From Norana najaformis (taxonomy: Eukaryota > Annelida > Clitellata > Crassiclitellata > Hormogastridae): DNA of 64,000 bases. Both the position numbers and the translations under genes were made by a program. The stretch spans positions 49,851,976 through 49,915,975 of the forward strand of contig OZ029913.1 of assembly GCA_964023275.1 (NCBI GenBank), written 5' to 3'. Within the stretch, counting starts at the first letter, position 1; each line of letters opens with the position of its first letter. The notes under the pieces are model-generated. The model searched no databases, had not been told where the DNA came from, and saw nothing but the letters and a program-made list of their open reading frames with translations. This document shows positions 10,842 to 22,596 of the stretch, in pieces.

Positions 10842-12068
10842 ATGACGAACAACGCAACCGTTGAGTTTGTCTTCCACGAGACGTCGTTGCTGCCGTTGCA
10901 CTTGATCGCCGAGTCCGCCATTAACGATTCCATGTGGCTTGAAGAGGCCCGAGGGTCGGAGGGACATAGTTCGCCTGGCGTGTCTCGAGCGGTCAGAGCC
11001 CAGTGGACAGGCGTCGTGCGGACCGTTATGTCTAGCTTCTACCTGGTCACTTTCGTCTTCGGACTGATCGGCAACTCGCTGACAATCTTCGTTATACTGG
11101 CCAACTTGAAGAAGCTGAAATCAGTAGCGATCTGCTTCATCCTAAACCTGGCTGTTGCCGACGACCTCTTCCTCGCCAGCCTCCCATTCATCGCCTACAA
11201 CACGCTGTCACAGAACTGGATCTTCGGCGATGTCATCTGTAAGTTCATGACGGCGTCACGCAGCATCAACAGCTACGTCAGCATCCTGACGATGGTCGTC
11301 ATGAGCATCGACCGCTACCTGGCGATCGTCCATCCGCTTCGGTCTATGCGCTTTCGGACACCGAAGAACGGCGCCATCGCCTGCCTTCAGCTCTGGATCG
11401 CCTGCATCGCCATCCTCACGCCCTACTGGCTCTACGCCAATGTCCGTCACTACGCTGCTCCTCCTTCGGTGTCGGTGAACCTGACGACGTCCAGATGTAT
11501 GATGAACTGGCCGACATTAGCTTATGAAACGGTCTGGGTCAACTTCGAAATTGTGTCTAGTTTTCTTTTGCCAATTCTGGTATTGGTGATGTGTTATACA
11601 AGACTTGTTCGCTCTTTGATGCTGAACCCGGTTCAACTTCAAGATCAGGCAAAAAAGCCGATAAGAAAGGTGACCGTTATGGTGTCCATAGTAACGACGA
11701 CTTTTGTCGTCTGCTGGGCTCCGTACCACTTTATCCTCTATAGAAACCACATGCAGAAAAAAACCTTGGCAACAAGAGCCGCCTCATCGATGCCAAGCGA
11801 AGCGGAAGTCTTCCGTCACGTGGTTTTCAATTCCGTTTCACAGGCTCTTATATTCGTCTCCAGTTGCTGCAACCCCTTCATCTACTGCATCAGCAGCAAG
11901 AACTTCAGTAAGTATGTACGCTATATACATTTTACTCGTTATCTGTATGGTATGTCATTGCGAAGGCCTACAGCTGGAGGTCGCCGGCGTATAACCACAA
12001 GTGTCATTTCTATGTCCTTTGCGCTTTTTCGCAGTGTTTGGTCGACTTCTTCCTTCATTCAGAGGTAG
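10842..12068 (+). CDS. Class A peptide GPCR, somatostatin/allatostatin-C/galanin-like
   Basis: The frame encodes a full seven-helix rhodopsin-type receptor at the plasma membrane. Landmarks are GN in helix 1 (N78), LAVAD in helix 2 (D107), C133 paired with C219, DRY at 157-159, W185 in helix 4, P244 in helix 5, CWAP at 291-294 and NPFIY at 344-348. The CMMNWP loop and the overall pattern fit the somatostatin/allatostatin-C/opioid/galanin branch, G-protein-coupled neuropeptide receptors; the ligand is not decidable here. An N-glycosylation site (NAT) lies near the N-terminus. The start ATG at 10842 is the first in frame. A strong splice donor follows residue 355 (see next entry), so residues after NPFIYCISSKNF are probably intron read-through and the true C-terminal tail lies in an unseen exon. 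Codons are more GC-rich than the flanks. Confidence 0.88.
   Translation: MTNNATVEFVFHETSLLPLHLIAESAINDSMWLEEARGSEGHSSPGVSRAVRAQWTGVVRTVMSSFYLVTFVFGLIGNSLTIFVILANLKKLKSVAICFILNLAVADDLFLASLPFIAYNTLSQNWIFGDVICKFMTASRSINSYVSILTMVVMSIDRYLAIVHPLRSMRFRTPKNGAIACLQLWIACIAILTPYWLYANVRHYAAPPSVSVNLTTSRCMMNWPTLAYETVWVNFEIVSSFLLPILVLVMCYTRLVRSLMLNPVQLQDQAKKPIRKVTVMVSIVTTTFVVCWAPYHFILYRNHMQKKTLATRAASSMPSEAEVFRHVVFNSVSQALIFVSSCCNPFIYCISSKNFSKYVRYIHFTRYLYGMSLRRPTAGGRRRITTSVISMSFALFRSVWSTSSFIQR
11906..11914 (+). other. Probable splice donor ending the GPCR exon
   Basis: TTCA|GTAAGTATG gives an exon end at 11907, phase 1, just after the helix 8 start. Beyond it the translation loses receptor character. No matching acceptor and tail exon could be named. 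Confidence 0.65.
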
Positions 12069-13014
12069 TCTGAGTCCGAATGTGATTCTATACTGTTCTG
12101 AAAGGATATTTCTTAGCTAAAATGCGATTACTGTCTCGAACGCGTGTTGCTAGTGACCTTGGAAGGTCAAAATGCCAAGTTGGGAATTATTACGTCGTTT
12201 TGCGACTACAGGGAAACTGTGAATGCACCGCGAATATGCAAAACGACCAAGGAAACCACACGAGCAGATCTGAGGCAGTAAAACGGCACCAGCTATATCA
12301 TTTTCTGGTTCAAAAATCAGCATCTATTAATGTTCCATCAGTTGACCGTTGCCTTAATTATAACAGCAGAGTCTATTACCTTTAACGCACGATATATGCC
12401 CAGAAGAATAGATCTAGTGGTTGCGACCTTCTTAATACATATCCTATTGTAGGCTATCTGTCAGAGTAGACAGATAGCCTACAGTAGGATACGAATTTTA
12501 GAATTTTTAAGATTATTAACTTGGAAACAATATTACCCATTTTGTTTATTGCCTTCTGAAAAACGTTAATCGAAGAAAAATATTTGCAAATGTAGATACC
12601 GTCTAGGGTACACTTTAGGCCGACAGCCCCAACTTTTGATGTTAAGTCGCATTGAGAGGTGGAAGGCAAAGCAGACATGTGGCTTTGTCGGATTTAGGCC
12701 TACAAGGCTAAACAGATGCATGCTAACATGCACAAATGACCGTAGTCGTCTGCTCCAGCAGTTTTATCTTGGTTTGCATAAATGTTGTGGCTGAATCATC
12801 GAAAGATAACAGGCCTAGAGTTCCGTTTCTTACAATAATATGTTACATTTCTTAATAAGTACAGTATGAAAAGTTGCTTCACCTTCAAAGACCGGCTGGC
12901 ATCTCGTCGTGGTGAACGGATGAACATCTCAATTCGGGGGAATGCCTGCCGAGACTATTCAATCGTTCCCTAAGTTCCCTACTGAATCAGTAGTGAAAGT
13001 AATAATGAAAGTAC
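12069..13014. other. Intergenic or GPCR intron; one hairpin
   Basis: Contains the hairpin at 12441-12490. No gene is supported. Confidence 0.5.
12441..12490. repeat. 22-bp hairpin with one mismatch
   Basis: Arms 12441-12462 and 12469-12490 pair except at one position, with the 6-nt loop AGAGTA. Confidence 0.9.
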
Positions 13015-13178
13015 CAGTAGCGGATCCAGAATTGCTTGCGTGGGTGGGGACAGGAGCATTTCCAGAGGGGCGCCACATTCTGGCAGTCCACCATGCGCGG
13101 GTCTGGTCTGAATGGCGCGAGCATATAACCAAATGGGGCGTGGGGAAGACCCCGCGCATATAGCTAAATCCGCCACTG
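13015..13178. mobile_element. hAT-type MITE
   Basis: The 164-bp element starts CAGTAGCGGATCCAG and ends in the complement of CAGTGGCGGATTTAG. CAGTGGCG is a typical hAT end. Flanking 8-mers GAAAGTAC and GAAACTAG agree at 6 of 8 positions, consistent with an aged 8-bp hAT target duplication. Confidence 0.8.
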
Positions 13179-16100
13179 GAAACTAGGCCTACTGCCTAGA
13201 GCAGGTCTGGAGAAACTTTAATGGCACTCCGCGGCCTCCGCCCCAAAACCAATCTCGAGTTTACTAGTATTTCAGACTGAAGAAATCTGATTATTATAAG
13301 AACGGAATGTTGGCGTGCAGTCAAACAATATGTTACGCATCGCCTGTACCGTGTCCGACGACAAGAGTTGCGCGGTTGTGACCAAGTATTCTTTCACAAA
13401 CTCGCCACCGGAGGGGGGTTTCAGCGGCTTAGGAAAAAATTCTGTAGTTACTTGGCTAGTTTGCGAGACTCCATAAGATATCCGCGGCAGGATGAGTTTT
13501 GAGTTTAATCCTAAAGGATATGATAAAAGAGTGGATAGAAGGATATGAAAGAACTCGTAGAGTGGACAGATACATAGCAGGCCCCTATCTTTGCAAAAAA
13601 CCATTTGACTCGATGCAGCGCTAATGAATAAGCTGATGCCTTGCGCTTAGCTTTAAAGTAGCGCTTTAGAGATTTTTCGAGATTACGATTACGATGGGTT
13701 TTAAGACAGTCACTACACATAGGCCGAACAATTCGTTGTTACACACGGACAGACCAGAAACCTTGAGGCTATGTCAAGACGCATTGCGCACTCTCATTAT
13801 CCAGTTTGAAGAATTTTACGAAAGTGGTCAATCCTCGTCTCCTTAAAATCTGTGAAATATTCAGAGGGTTCAAATGGCAACGGTTGGGGGTCATAACCAA
13901 TAAATCTAATTTCGGTTATGGGCAAGCCCAAAGCAAATATCATATTGAGACTATGACCGGTTTGCCTCCTTTTCGATCCGGCAGTATTTGTAATCATAAA
14001 TTTTTGTAGCTCCGCTTCAAGAGAAACTATAGACATATAAATCTACATATGCCTGAAAATGGCCTACAAAGACTTACGAACAGTATATGCCTACTGATTG
14101 CAATATACTTGTATATATATATACTTGTATGCTTACAAATAATAATACATTATAATTATATGACAGTATAATAATTGGACTATAGATTGCTTTACGAACA
14201 AAAGCTGACGAAAAAGATCAGTTGTCAGTAGAACCAGGATAAATGATCAACACGTGCGCTAGGGCAGATAAAGAGGACGAGAAAGAAGTCAAAAGACTTT
14301 TCATATCAAAGTATATCATCGTTGTGGTAACCGAATGGGATTAGCTCTTTGTGGTGTGCTCGAAAGATCGTTGCAGACATGGGGGATGTCTAAGTGATGA
14401 ACGTGTATATAACAGAGCATTTGCATAGGCAGCGTCTAAACACTGGTGAACGTTTGCAGGATGTCGGCAGCTTATACCGTCGCCTACAACTCTTAATGGT
14501 GTACATATTAAATTGACTTTGAATACCTGGGCCACAGTAATAATTAAGCCTACTGTCAACCACAGCAGCCTACAGTTTAAGGATAAGTCTTAACAACAAT
14601 ACAACACAACTGACAGCAAAATTAAGCGCCACCACTTTCAAACCTTAGGCTATACTACTGGCCATATCCTAAGTGAAAAATGAACTAGCCGAGAAAAAGG
14701 CATAGGCTGTAGGCCTTAGGCCTAATGTGTGGGCTATACTGGGTGTCGGCGGAGCCCTTTGATCCCCACGTTGGTCTGTCTGACCTGTAGGCCTATCAAT
14801 TCCTCTGCTCTCCCGGATTTGCACATCGTCAGTCAGAATATCTGAAGGCCTATACAGCCCACATACAGTCCTAATATCCGTCACATCGTCAGATTTGTCG
14901 TGCACGCTAAAGCATTTATCCCTGGCCGGCCGGCCGGATGGTCGACGAGTGACGAAGGCCTCTTCGTAGTCGACGGTTGCAGCCACTCCGACTACCATGG
15001 CTCGCAGTAACATCACAGAATCCGTGATTCTGAGGTCGCAGACAGCATGGAACTACAGGTTTGATACCGCCGTTCAAAGAGTTTATGGCAAAACTGTTTA
15101 CTTTCATACGGTTCATACCTTTAAAATTAGCGATCCGCCTTCGACGATAAAGATGTCGAATAACGTCGGAAACAGCATGAAATCCATTACAAAGAATTAA
15201 CACCGAAACGAGGTCTAGGACACTAAAGTCATCTGAAAGTTCGAAATCCAATTAAGATACAGCTGTAAACGTCTATATCGAACCTCACAGAGGCGCTAAG
15301 TAATGCTGTGGCAGCGGCTTTTGCTGTAAGGTATGCTAACAACAGACAAGATCGGGCGTATTAGGCAGAACTGGCCTGGCGGCCATTCCAGTTAATCCTG
15401 ATCGATTACTTGTGTGGTCTCAACGATGTTTTCGTAAGGCATTGAGAAACACACGTGTAGAGAGCGGTGAAGGGAAGGCCTCTTATATAGTTCATGCAGA
15501 CAAAATGAAAGCATAATATTTGTTTATCTAAATTTTGTCTCTGAAGAAAGGCGAAGTTTGTGATCTGCATGACACGTTGTCAAAATGATTTAAGAGAAAC
15601 CCAAGTTGGTGGCTGAGAAGAATAATATTACTAGTCTACATCTTCAGGGTGTGAAGCGAAGTGCATGGATATATTGTCACGAGGGTCCAGACGATCGGGT
15701 TGTTGTGTGGGGGACTAGGTAACGAAGCATGCAATTGAGCGACTGCGCAGATGTCGCTGCAGCACCTGGCAATGAATCCCTACGAAGCCGACAGAGAGGA
15801 GGTCGTTTGGCTTTTAATGGATCAGAACAAAAACAACGAAATGTCTTGAACACGTGTTTCAGCATAATGCCCTGCAACTCCACGAGAATGAATTAGCCTC
15901 CGTAGTATGCTTATACTAAAGCAACCATTTTGGGGCTGTTCTGATTCCACAATCTTCTCTCCAAGAGATATTAGAGAACTCCGGTTAGAAACATTTGTAG
16001 AAAAACAGCTTATGTCTGGGCTTAAGTGAGGATCTACTGCCAGCTGCTGGCTTTGAGTGGAAGGTCAAGTCTGGCTTTGAGGCTCTGAGTGGATTTCGTT
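13179..16100. other. Intergenic, rich in TAGGCCTA-like words
   Basis: No gene is supported. A family-B-related tail lies at 13615-13700. The words AGGCCTA and TAGGCCT recur far more than expected across roughly 10-22 kb. Open frames near 14.9-15.25 kb show no recognisable domain. Confidence 0.5.
13615..13700 (+). repeat. Interspersed tail repeat, family B-like
   Basis: Ends 'gcgctttagagatttttcgagattacgattacg', the same order as 3190-3275 and the family B copies. The final GATTAC duplication is typical of a retroposon tail. Confidence 0.6.
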
Positions 16101-16372
16101 TGTGCGGCACAGTGTAACGCGTAACACTTTTGGTCAGTGATCATGCGGTTGCGGGTTCGACTCCGCGTAACGAAACTCTGTCACCAAGCATAGCAATGTG
16201 GTACTGGCGTAAGCTGGGAAGTAAACTGAAGTAAAACTGTGATGGATTCGCCCCGTGTCCAGTAACTTAGGATTCATCCATTGCCGGCTTAATGGCCTAA
16301 TAAAAAGGAAATGAGCGCCCCCACGTCTCACGGGTGGGATATGGGATAGGCCTACTTTACTTTTACTTTACT
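16100..16372 (+). mobile_element. tRNA-derived SINE
   Basis: GGTTGCGGGTTCGACTCC at about 16146 is a good pol III B box, preceded at tRNA spacing by a degenerate A box (GCACAGTG region). The body ends in a CTTTACTTTTACTTTACT tail. This is the layout of a SINE with a tRNA head and short-repeat tail. Confidence 0.75.
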
Positions 16373-17019
16373 GAACTTCGTCTGAATTCAATTAATTCAA
16401 TTCAAGTTTTAGCTTTGGGCAGGCCACAACTTTGACTTATGAACTAGGACCGTGGAATTCTTCATATTAATGACAGACAATTCTATAGTTCGAATAACGT
16501 TTTTTCCGATGACAGGAAATTAGTTGCGACTGATGTTTCAAGGGCTGTTGAAAGGCAAAAGCTTCACGAACACACAAGAAGAATGGCAGGGTCAAGATCT
16601 GAAGCTGAAAACAAACAGGAAAGATCGGCACTCTTATGAGTAATGCTCAGAAATAGGATGAACTAGCATGCAAGGACACCGTGCACACGCATATTATATA
16701 TAGTACGCATATCGATCGTTCATATGTACATCAAATCGTCAGGTAATAATTTACAATAACTGTGACTAGACAGCAATGTGGCATTTTAAAATAATCTGAC
16801 AAAACTGTCTAGCAGCACCCTATAGGGTAATTGCTTTGACATCAGACAGTCTATTTTTAACGTTTTACCACACTAGAGTGTCTTCTGTTAGCAAATATTC
16901 CTTCTAAGAGCGTGGGTCTGGTCCTTGTCGGGAACGAATGTAATGCAATACTCCTAAACTTCTCTGCGCCACACAAAAGCTGCAGCAGCGAGACCAGCTT
17001 ATTCACCGACGCTATATCA

Positions 17020-17091
17020 AATAATCGTAATCGTATCGTAATTTCGAGATTTCTACAGCGCCCAACGAAAGCCACGTCACGTCAAAGGCGC
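17020..17091 (-). repeat. Interspersed tail repeat, family B (inverted)
   Basis: Reverse complement contains 'ggctttcgttgggcgctg' and 'gaaatctcgaaatta', matching 5563-5650 and 56135-56216. Confidence 0.7.
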
Positions 17092-19640
17092 AAATAATGT
17101 CCGCAAGAGGCAGGTTTTTGGGTCATTTTCGGTGCCACGTCAGAATTGGCAGAGAAGACAACGTGTTGCTAAGGTGGAAAGCGATTGTGGTGGCAACGGT
17201 GATGGTAGGATGGTCCAGGATCAGGTGCGGGAGAAAATAGTTTGGTTTCATTCTGGAGCATATTATCGTTTTACTGGCTTCTGCTAATTATGGAGTCCAG
17301 AGCTTTTCAAATTTTCTTATTCAATTATTTGCACCAATGAACTGTAGCTGTGTACCCCTTACCCATTAGGCCTAACTGATTCATTGAGGGCCGGCGTGAC
17401 CTCCTTTTATTATTGAAATTTCTCTGGCATTTAAGAGCATTTAAGGGCCTCGACCTACCTGTATGAGTTTGGAGTTGGTCACAGAGTTTGACAGCAGCTG
17501 TTCGAGGGCGAGTCCGAGGTTTGAAGATTCTACAACTTGACTTGAAAACTACCCGCTGGATATCGTTCACGTCGTAGACAACTCGCATATCTGTTCGAGA
17601 TTTCTTTTATGTAGAGTTAGGTTCGTTGCGAGTCAATAAACGTTGACACCGAAGACTCTGGTTGATTTAGTCTCTTGACAGACCACAGGAGCCTTAATTG
17701 CGCGGAACTGAACCCAAGATTGGGCGCTGGTAGAGGTCATCCTGGTACTTTGTTGTTTTGACCAGCGGCCCAGTGACACACATGGGTTGTTAAACGTCAT
17801 AGAATTTGAAACGCTAAACTTGAAGATGATCATGGTAATGATCATGATCATCAGTTCATTACGCCAGCCATTTGGCGCCGTTGATTGTGAATAAATAATC
17901 TCCTTTCTCCTCGGTCAGTTGTTAAGTCTAGTGCTTTTCTCATTTTGAGTCCAAGAGTTGTTATCTCTTTGTTTATAAAAATGTTTACGTTAGAGAAAAG
18001 AAAAGGAAAAAAGTGGAACTTAGGCCTATCATAATTGCCAATCAAAAATCATTTTCACATGGTAATAAATTTAACGTTATGCGGCGAAGGAGAGGAGAGC
18101 AGAGGAGAAAAGAGAAGAGGAGAAAGGAACGAGAGGAAAAGAGGAACGAGAAGAGACAGAGGAGAGCAAAGCAGAGAAAACAGAGCAGAACAGAAGATGA
18201 AAGAATGAACAAGAGAAAGTAGAATCCGTTTCAAATCGCATTAGCAAGAATAGATCGGATGAGTTGTAGCTTAAACGGATTTTGTCAGATGCGCATTTAT
18301 GTTGTGCGTATTCAATTGCAGGGCGCTTGTATTTGAATGCTCTGTGCGCCGTCTGTCAGCCGCTGTCCGGTTACATACGCATCGACGCATGTAACTACAA
18401 AAGAAACCAAAGATATACTACAACGGGTACGTATGCACGTGTTTGCTCTCCATTTATACAGCGCCTTTATAAAATTTCTCAATATAAAATGTAAATATAA
18501 ATGTATAGGCTTTATATAGCGACCGTATGGCCTCGACCCTGCTCATTTTGCAATGAATTTATAGGGTGAGATCCTTCACCACCGCTGCCCGTTTGAATGG
18601 GCGCCACGCCATTTAAAGTCCCCGTATATTTGGTAGGTCGCCAAAAGCGCTGATGTGCGGCCAAATAAATGCAACCATGGGGTGGGGACACATTCTCCCT
18701 ATTTTTAAACTGGGAAATTTTGGGCTGTATATTAACATTAGGCTTGCGAAAATTTTGAAGATGGAATATTCTGCGCTCGGAACTAGACCTATGTAAAGTC
18801 TTAAATAATACAAAACCAAAAACAAAAATGATAGCTGACTATGTAATTTATAAGTAAATAGGCCTATACAGTGCACACGCAAAGTTACCGCAAGAATTTT
18901 TTTATTGCCGATTTCTATGTGACATGTCTCTCTTAAACTAAAAGATGGCGGATTCTGCAAATGGCCGTTGTTTCGCCTAATCTCGTCATTTCGATAGGCT
19001 CATACTAAATACGAGAAATTTGCTCAATAATTCTTGAAAGTTCGGACTTCTGCTGAGACCGATTGTGCGTTTAGTGTTATCGATTCCTCGGTAGATTTCG
19101 TGTTTCTGACGGTGTTCGGTCGAATGCGATCAAAGCGTGAATGCCACTTCTGACCAGTCCACCGATAAAGGGTGGACAGGTTTCCACCTGACAGTGTCCA
19201 ACCTATGTATGTTGTCTGCAACCAGAAAATCTTGGATTCGTTGCAGTAAGGGCGAGGAGAGTCACTGGAGTAACGTCGACCGTCAGTCACTGATCGAGAG
19301 TTTCTGCGTCTAGTTGACCAATTCCTGCTGTGTCCCTCTTCGCCTGGGTGGAACGCCGTCATCGGTTAAGCGAGACCACTGCCTACCAGAACCGAAGATC
19401 GATAGATTCGACTGTCGTCGAACCCTTTCGTCCTTGAAACATTCTTGGCAAATGCGCTCACAGTGGTTCTTCTTATGGCGATCCAAGAATGTTTCATCTG
19501 TCACCGTAATACCTATGCTCCCATCTGTCCCTCTTAATCATTATCTCAAGTTCCAAGTATCAACCAAAATAGAACCGATCTGGACAGGGTTGCTTCGAAC
19601 TTAACTGATTGACTCGCACTGATTAAGTACGAGGGTTCAG
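17092..19640. other. Intergenic; purine-rich tract
   Basis: Nothing coding is recognised. About 18085-18205 is almost pure A/G on the plus strand, read as an Arg/Glu-rich frame that is an artefact of composition. Confidence 0.5.
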
Positions 19641-19685
19641 GTAAGATGCAAATCAGCCGAGGCAGGACCAGCAAGGCCAACCAGT

Positions 19686-19762
19686 ATGATGATGATGATG
19701 ATGATGATAATAATAATAATAATAATTATAATAATAATAGTAATAATAATAATAATAATAAG
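19686..19762. repeat. GAT/AAT triplet microsatellite
   Basis: GAT units then AAT units. Its position after a degraded segment resembles the microsatellite tails of RTE-type LINEs. Confidence 0.9.
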
Positions 19763-20039
19763 CAACTTCTAATGCGCCGGTGTCTAATGTACAAGGCATC
19801 AACCGATGGCGCACTAAAGCCACAATCAGGTCAATATCCAGGTCAGTCCATGATGAAGCGATGAAGGATATATTATCATAATAGACAGAATCAAAGCGGC
19901 TGAAAATCAAATAAAACGAAAGCAGCTACGTTTCCTAGTCCACGGAGCTGATTATCATATGATTGTAAACGGTTAAGTAGGGCAGTTTAAGTGGAGTGAT
20001 AGGCTATTTGTGATAGGCAAAGGAAAGAGGTAAGTACAG

Positions 20040-20390
20040 TTCCATTTTCCAGAATTTTGGAGATGGAATTGAGATTAGAGATGGGACGATAGTTTGATAG
20101 ATCATCAGAAAAGAGAGAAAGACAGAGAGAGACAGACAGACAGAGTGAGAGACACACAGAGAGAGACACACAGAGAGAGAGACGGCTTTTTGACAAGAGG
20201 GCAAACTATGGCGTGAGCGAAGCCAGCTGGGAAGAAGCCTCCAGAGAAAGAGGTTGGCAACTGATGCGATAATGAGGCCCCAGACATCAAAGCAGTCTCT
20301 TAGAAAAGACGCAGGACTGAGGACCCGAGCATAGTGCTTATCGGGAGTCAAGAAGATGAAATATAAGAATTTCGGCAATTTTGTTGCTTG
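20040..20390 (-). mobile_element. LINE reverse-transcriptase fragment split by a microsatellite
   Basis: The minus strand reads a CPLVKKPSL piece, then a GTCTCT-type microsatellite, then DDLSNYRPISNLNSISKILE. The two halves flank the usual gap-free RT motif 1-2 region (LKKPSLDPDDLSNYRPISNL in intact relatives). The copy is short and frame-shifted elsewhere. Confidence 0.8.
20105..20185. repeat. GAGACAGA microsatellite inside the LINE fragment
   Basis: GAGA/CAGA run that replaces two or three codons of the RT motif, so it grew after or by slippage within the LINE. Confidence 0.85.
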
Positions 20391-20399
20391 GAGTACAGT

Positions 20400-21716
20400 A
20401 GGTTAAGAGCCGAAGAAGGAGACTTAGGGTATGGTAAACCATCAGACAATGAGTCCGAAACCGAGATTTTGTCTGAGGAAAAACTTAAGAACCATCAGCA
20501 AGGGAAGAGTGCGATTTGAGCCGTTTCATTGAGAGTGAGAATATCTACTGGTTAATCCCAAATGTAGTTTTGGAGAGAGGGGGACTTATTTTGGATAGAA
20601 TGGATATTGGTGTGGCAAAACTTGATAGTTTTAAAACGGCATGGACCGGAGTTTAGCTCAATATAACCAGAAAGAAGTTGCAGAAAGCAAACAAGCGATA
20701 GGCTTATGCATTTTGATACTTCTTGGAGCGAGATGTAGATTTGTTATGGGGAAGTAATAGAGAGAGCCAGAAAAGAGCTTGTAGGTATATTAGACATAGC
20801 TGGTTGGATTATGGTGAAATGAATAGGCATCGGAAAGATGGGGAAATAAAACCAAGCAGTCTGTTCCGGCCGTGACATGAGGTGTTGGTTGTGGAAACTG
20901 AGCACACACATGACATAAAAGGACAGCAACAATAATCAATGCAAAGAAAGATGTATACCTCATATTAAACCAGTATCGGTGAGAGCCTGTAATCTGCAGG
21001 TAGTTTAGCTAATAGGCATTGGATCCGAAAACGAACAGCGGGTACAAAAGACGGAGCCTATGGTCCACAGACGACGAGTCAAGAATCTTCGGCATATGGC
21101 CCGATTCATACATGTAAGAGCAATCAAAGGACGCCAGGCTGTTAGTTGTCGACCTATGTTAGAATGTTACTAAAGAGAAGGGAGGAGCTCGCTGCACGCA
21201 ACGAAACTGCGAAAAAATAGCCAGCGACGAACGCATGGGCGATAATTGAAAAATCAGGTGGTAAGCCCACACCAAACTGTTCAAATAAAATGAAAATGAA
21301 TAGGTCAAGGCAATAAATAAATACTTCGTTGATAACAGATTAAATTAGCAACTGAAAATAGCAGTTTATGAAATTATGTTAATTTGAAAACATGTTTAAT
21401 ATCTTATTTAACTTACAGAAATTTAAAATCACCAGCACGTTGCCAATTTCCAGTCCTCGTATGTTAAGTAGGCTATGCAGCTGAAAATGATTCTACCGAA
21501 TTCAGATAAACCTGTGTTAGTGAAAAATCTGCATTTGTGTTTTAGTAACTGCGACACAGATGAGCGTCTTCATTCGGGCATCCACCTGCAGCAGCACCAC
21601 GAATCGTCTCTGATCGAGACCAGTCACAACCAAGCACAGCACACGATGTAGTCAACGACAGCCAGTTCTTAGGAAACGAAAATCGCGTATCCTGCGGTTA
21701 GGAGGGCATTCCCCAG
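20400..21716. other. Intergenic, nothing recognised
   Basis: No protein similarity or repeat structure that I can name. Confidence 0.4.
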
Positions 21717-21817
21717 GAAGCCACGTTCTTTGGGCCCATAGTGAGGCGGCATTGTGCCACTTGTGACAACCGATGCCCACTCATGGGCCCAACGTGGGCT
21801 AAACGAACGTGGCTTTC
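21717..21817. mobile_element. Short palindromic (foldback) element, copy 1
   Basis: The outer arms GAAGCCACGTTC and GAACGTGGCTTTC pair, and TTGGGCCCAT pairs with ATGGGCCCAA further in. A second copy with the same order is at 39737-39824. Confidence 0.7.
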
Positions 21818-22140
21818 AGGGTCGGAGCCGTTTCCTCACAGCGTCTACGCAATATCGATTATACCCAGTATCTTGGACATTATGTTGATTAAGTCTACAA
21901 TCATTTAACTGTTCAGGTCCTACTACGTTTATACGACCAAAGGTTTATCTATGCTGCAAGAGCACGGACTAGGAATGATGTCTGACCACTGCACATGTCA
22001 ACCTAAATCTGCTTTATCTTCTATGACTGGTATAGGCCTAGGTATCGATCATTTGCAAATTTTGTGAAAAGTTATACACTGTTACTCGCAGTGCTAATGC
22101 TTTTTAAAGGCCTGACATCCATTGACGTTCCAGTCGGCGC

Positions 22141-22364
22141 CATGGTATCTCAGCTGGCCTGATTAGCTACATTGGTTAAAGCATACTTTGCATTCAGTTT
22201 ACTGAAAGAACGTTCACAAGACACTACTAAGATTGGCAATGTCAACAGAATTTGAAGAGTTGTGGCCAGTCTTTTATGCCTCATTGATGAAATGTACCTA
22301 AGCAGTCCAGTTGGAGAATAATCTAAACTTCCCCTTTTCATTTGATCTTTCGATGCAGGCGATC
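22141..22364 (-). pseudogene. hAT transposase remnant, C-terminal dimerisation part
   Basis: Minus-strand translation LLTLPILVVSCERSFSKLN is the hAT C-terminal dimerisation motif, as in ZMYM1/THAP12-like transposases (LTLPVTVASCERSFSKLK). Its upstream part is found on the far side of the LTR element at 25143-25300. After the ERSFSKL motif the homology fades. Confidence 0.8.
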
Positions 22365-22369
22365 ATATG

Positions 22370-22596
22370 TGTAAAGGTATCGACCTTCATAAACGCAACA
22401 CCTTGACTGCGGTTATAATCATATATTATTATCTACTCTAATAGTGTCATTACAACAGAAGTGTGTTCTCTATCAGTAGTGTTCATGAGTCCGTGCTTTT
22501 CGTAACCGCCCTATGGGCACGCTAACTGTCTGTCAGTTCACGCACGCTGCAACCCCTAACTGCGATTGGTCGGCGCCGTGAGTCAATCATGTCACA
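22370..22596 (-). repeat. LTR (3' LTR of the minus-strand element)
   Basis: Begins TGTAAAGGTATC and ends GTCACA, paired with 24917-25137. Confidence 0.92.

Noticed and set aside
14669-15251. Overlapping open frames of 111-115 codons
   Set aside because: No domain, no splice pattern and frames open on both strands at once; probably chance in a less AT-rich stretch.
18049-18222. Arg/Glu-rich open frame
   Set aside because: Direct result of an A/G-only tract.
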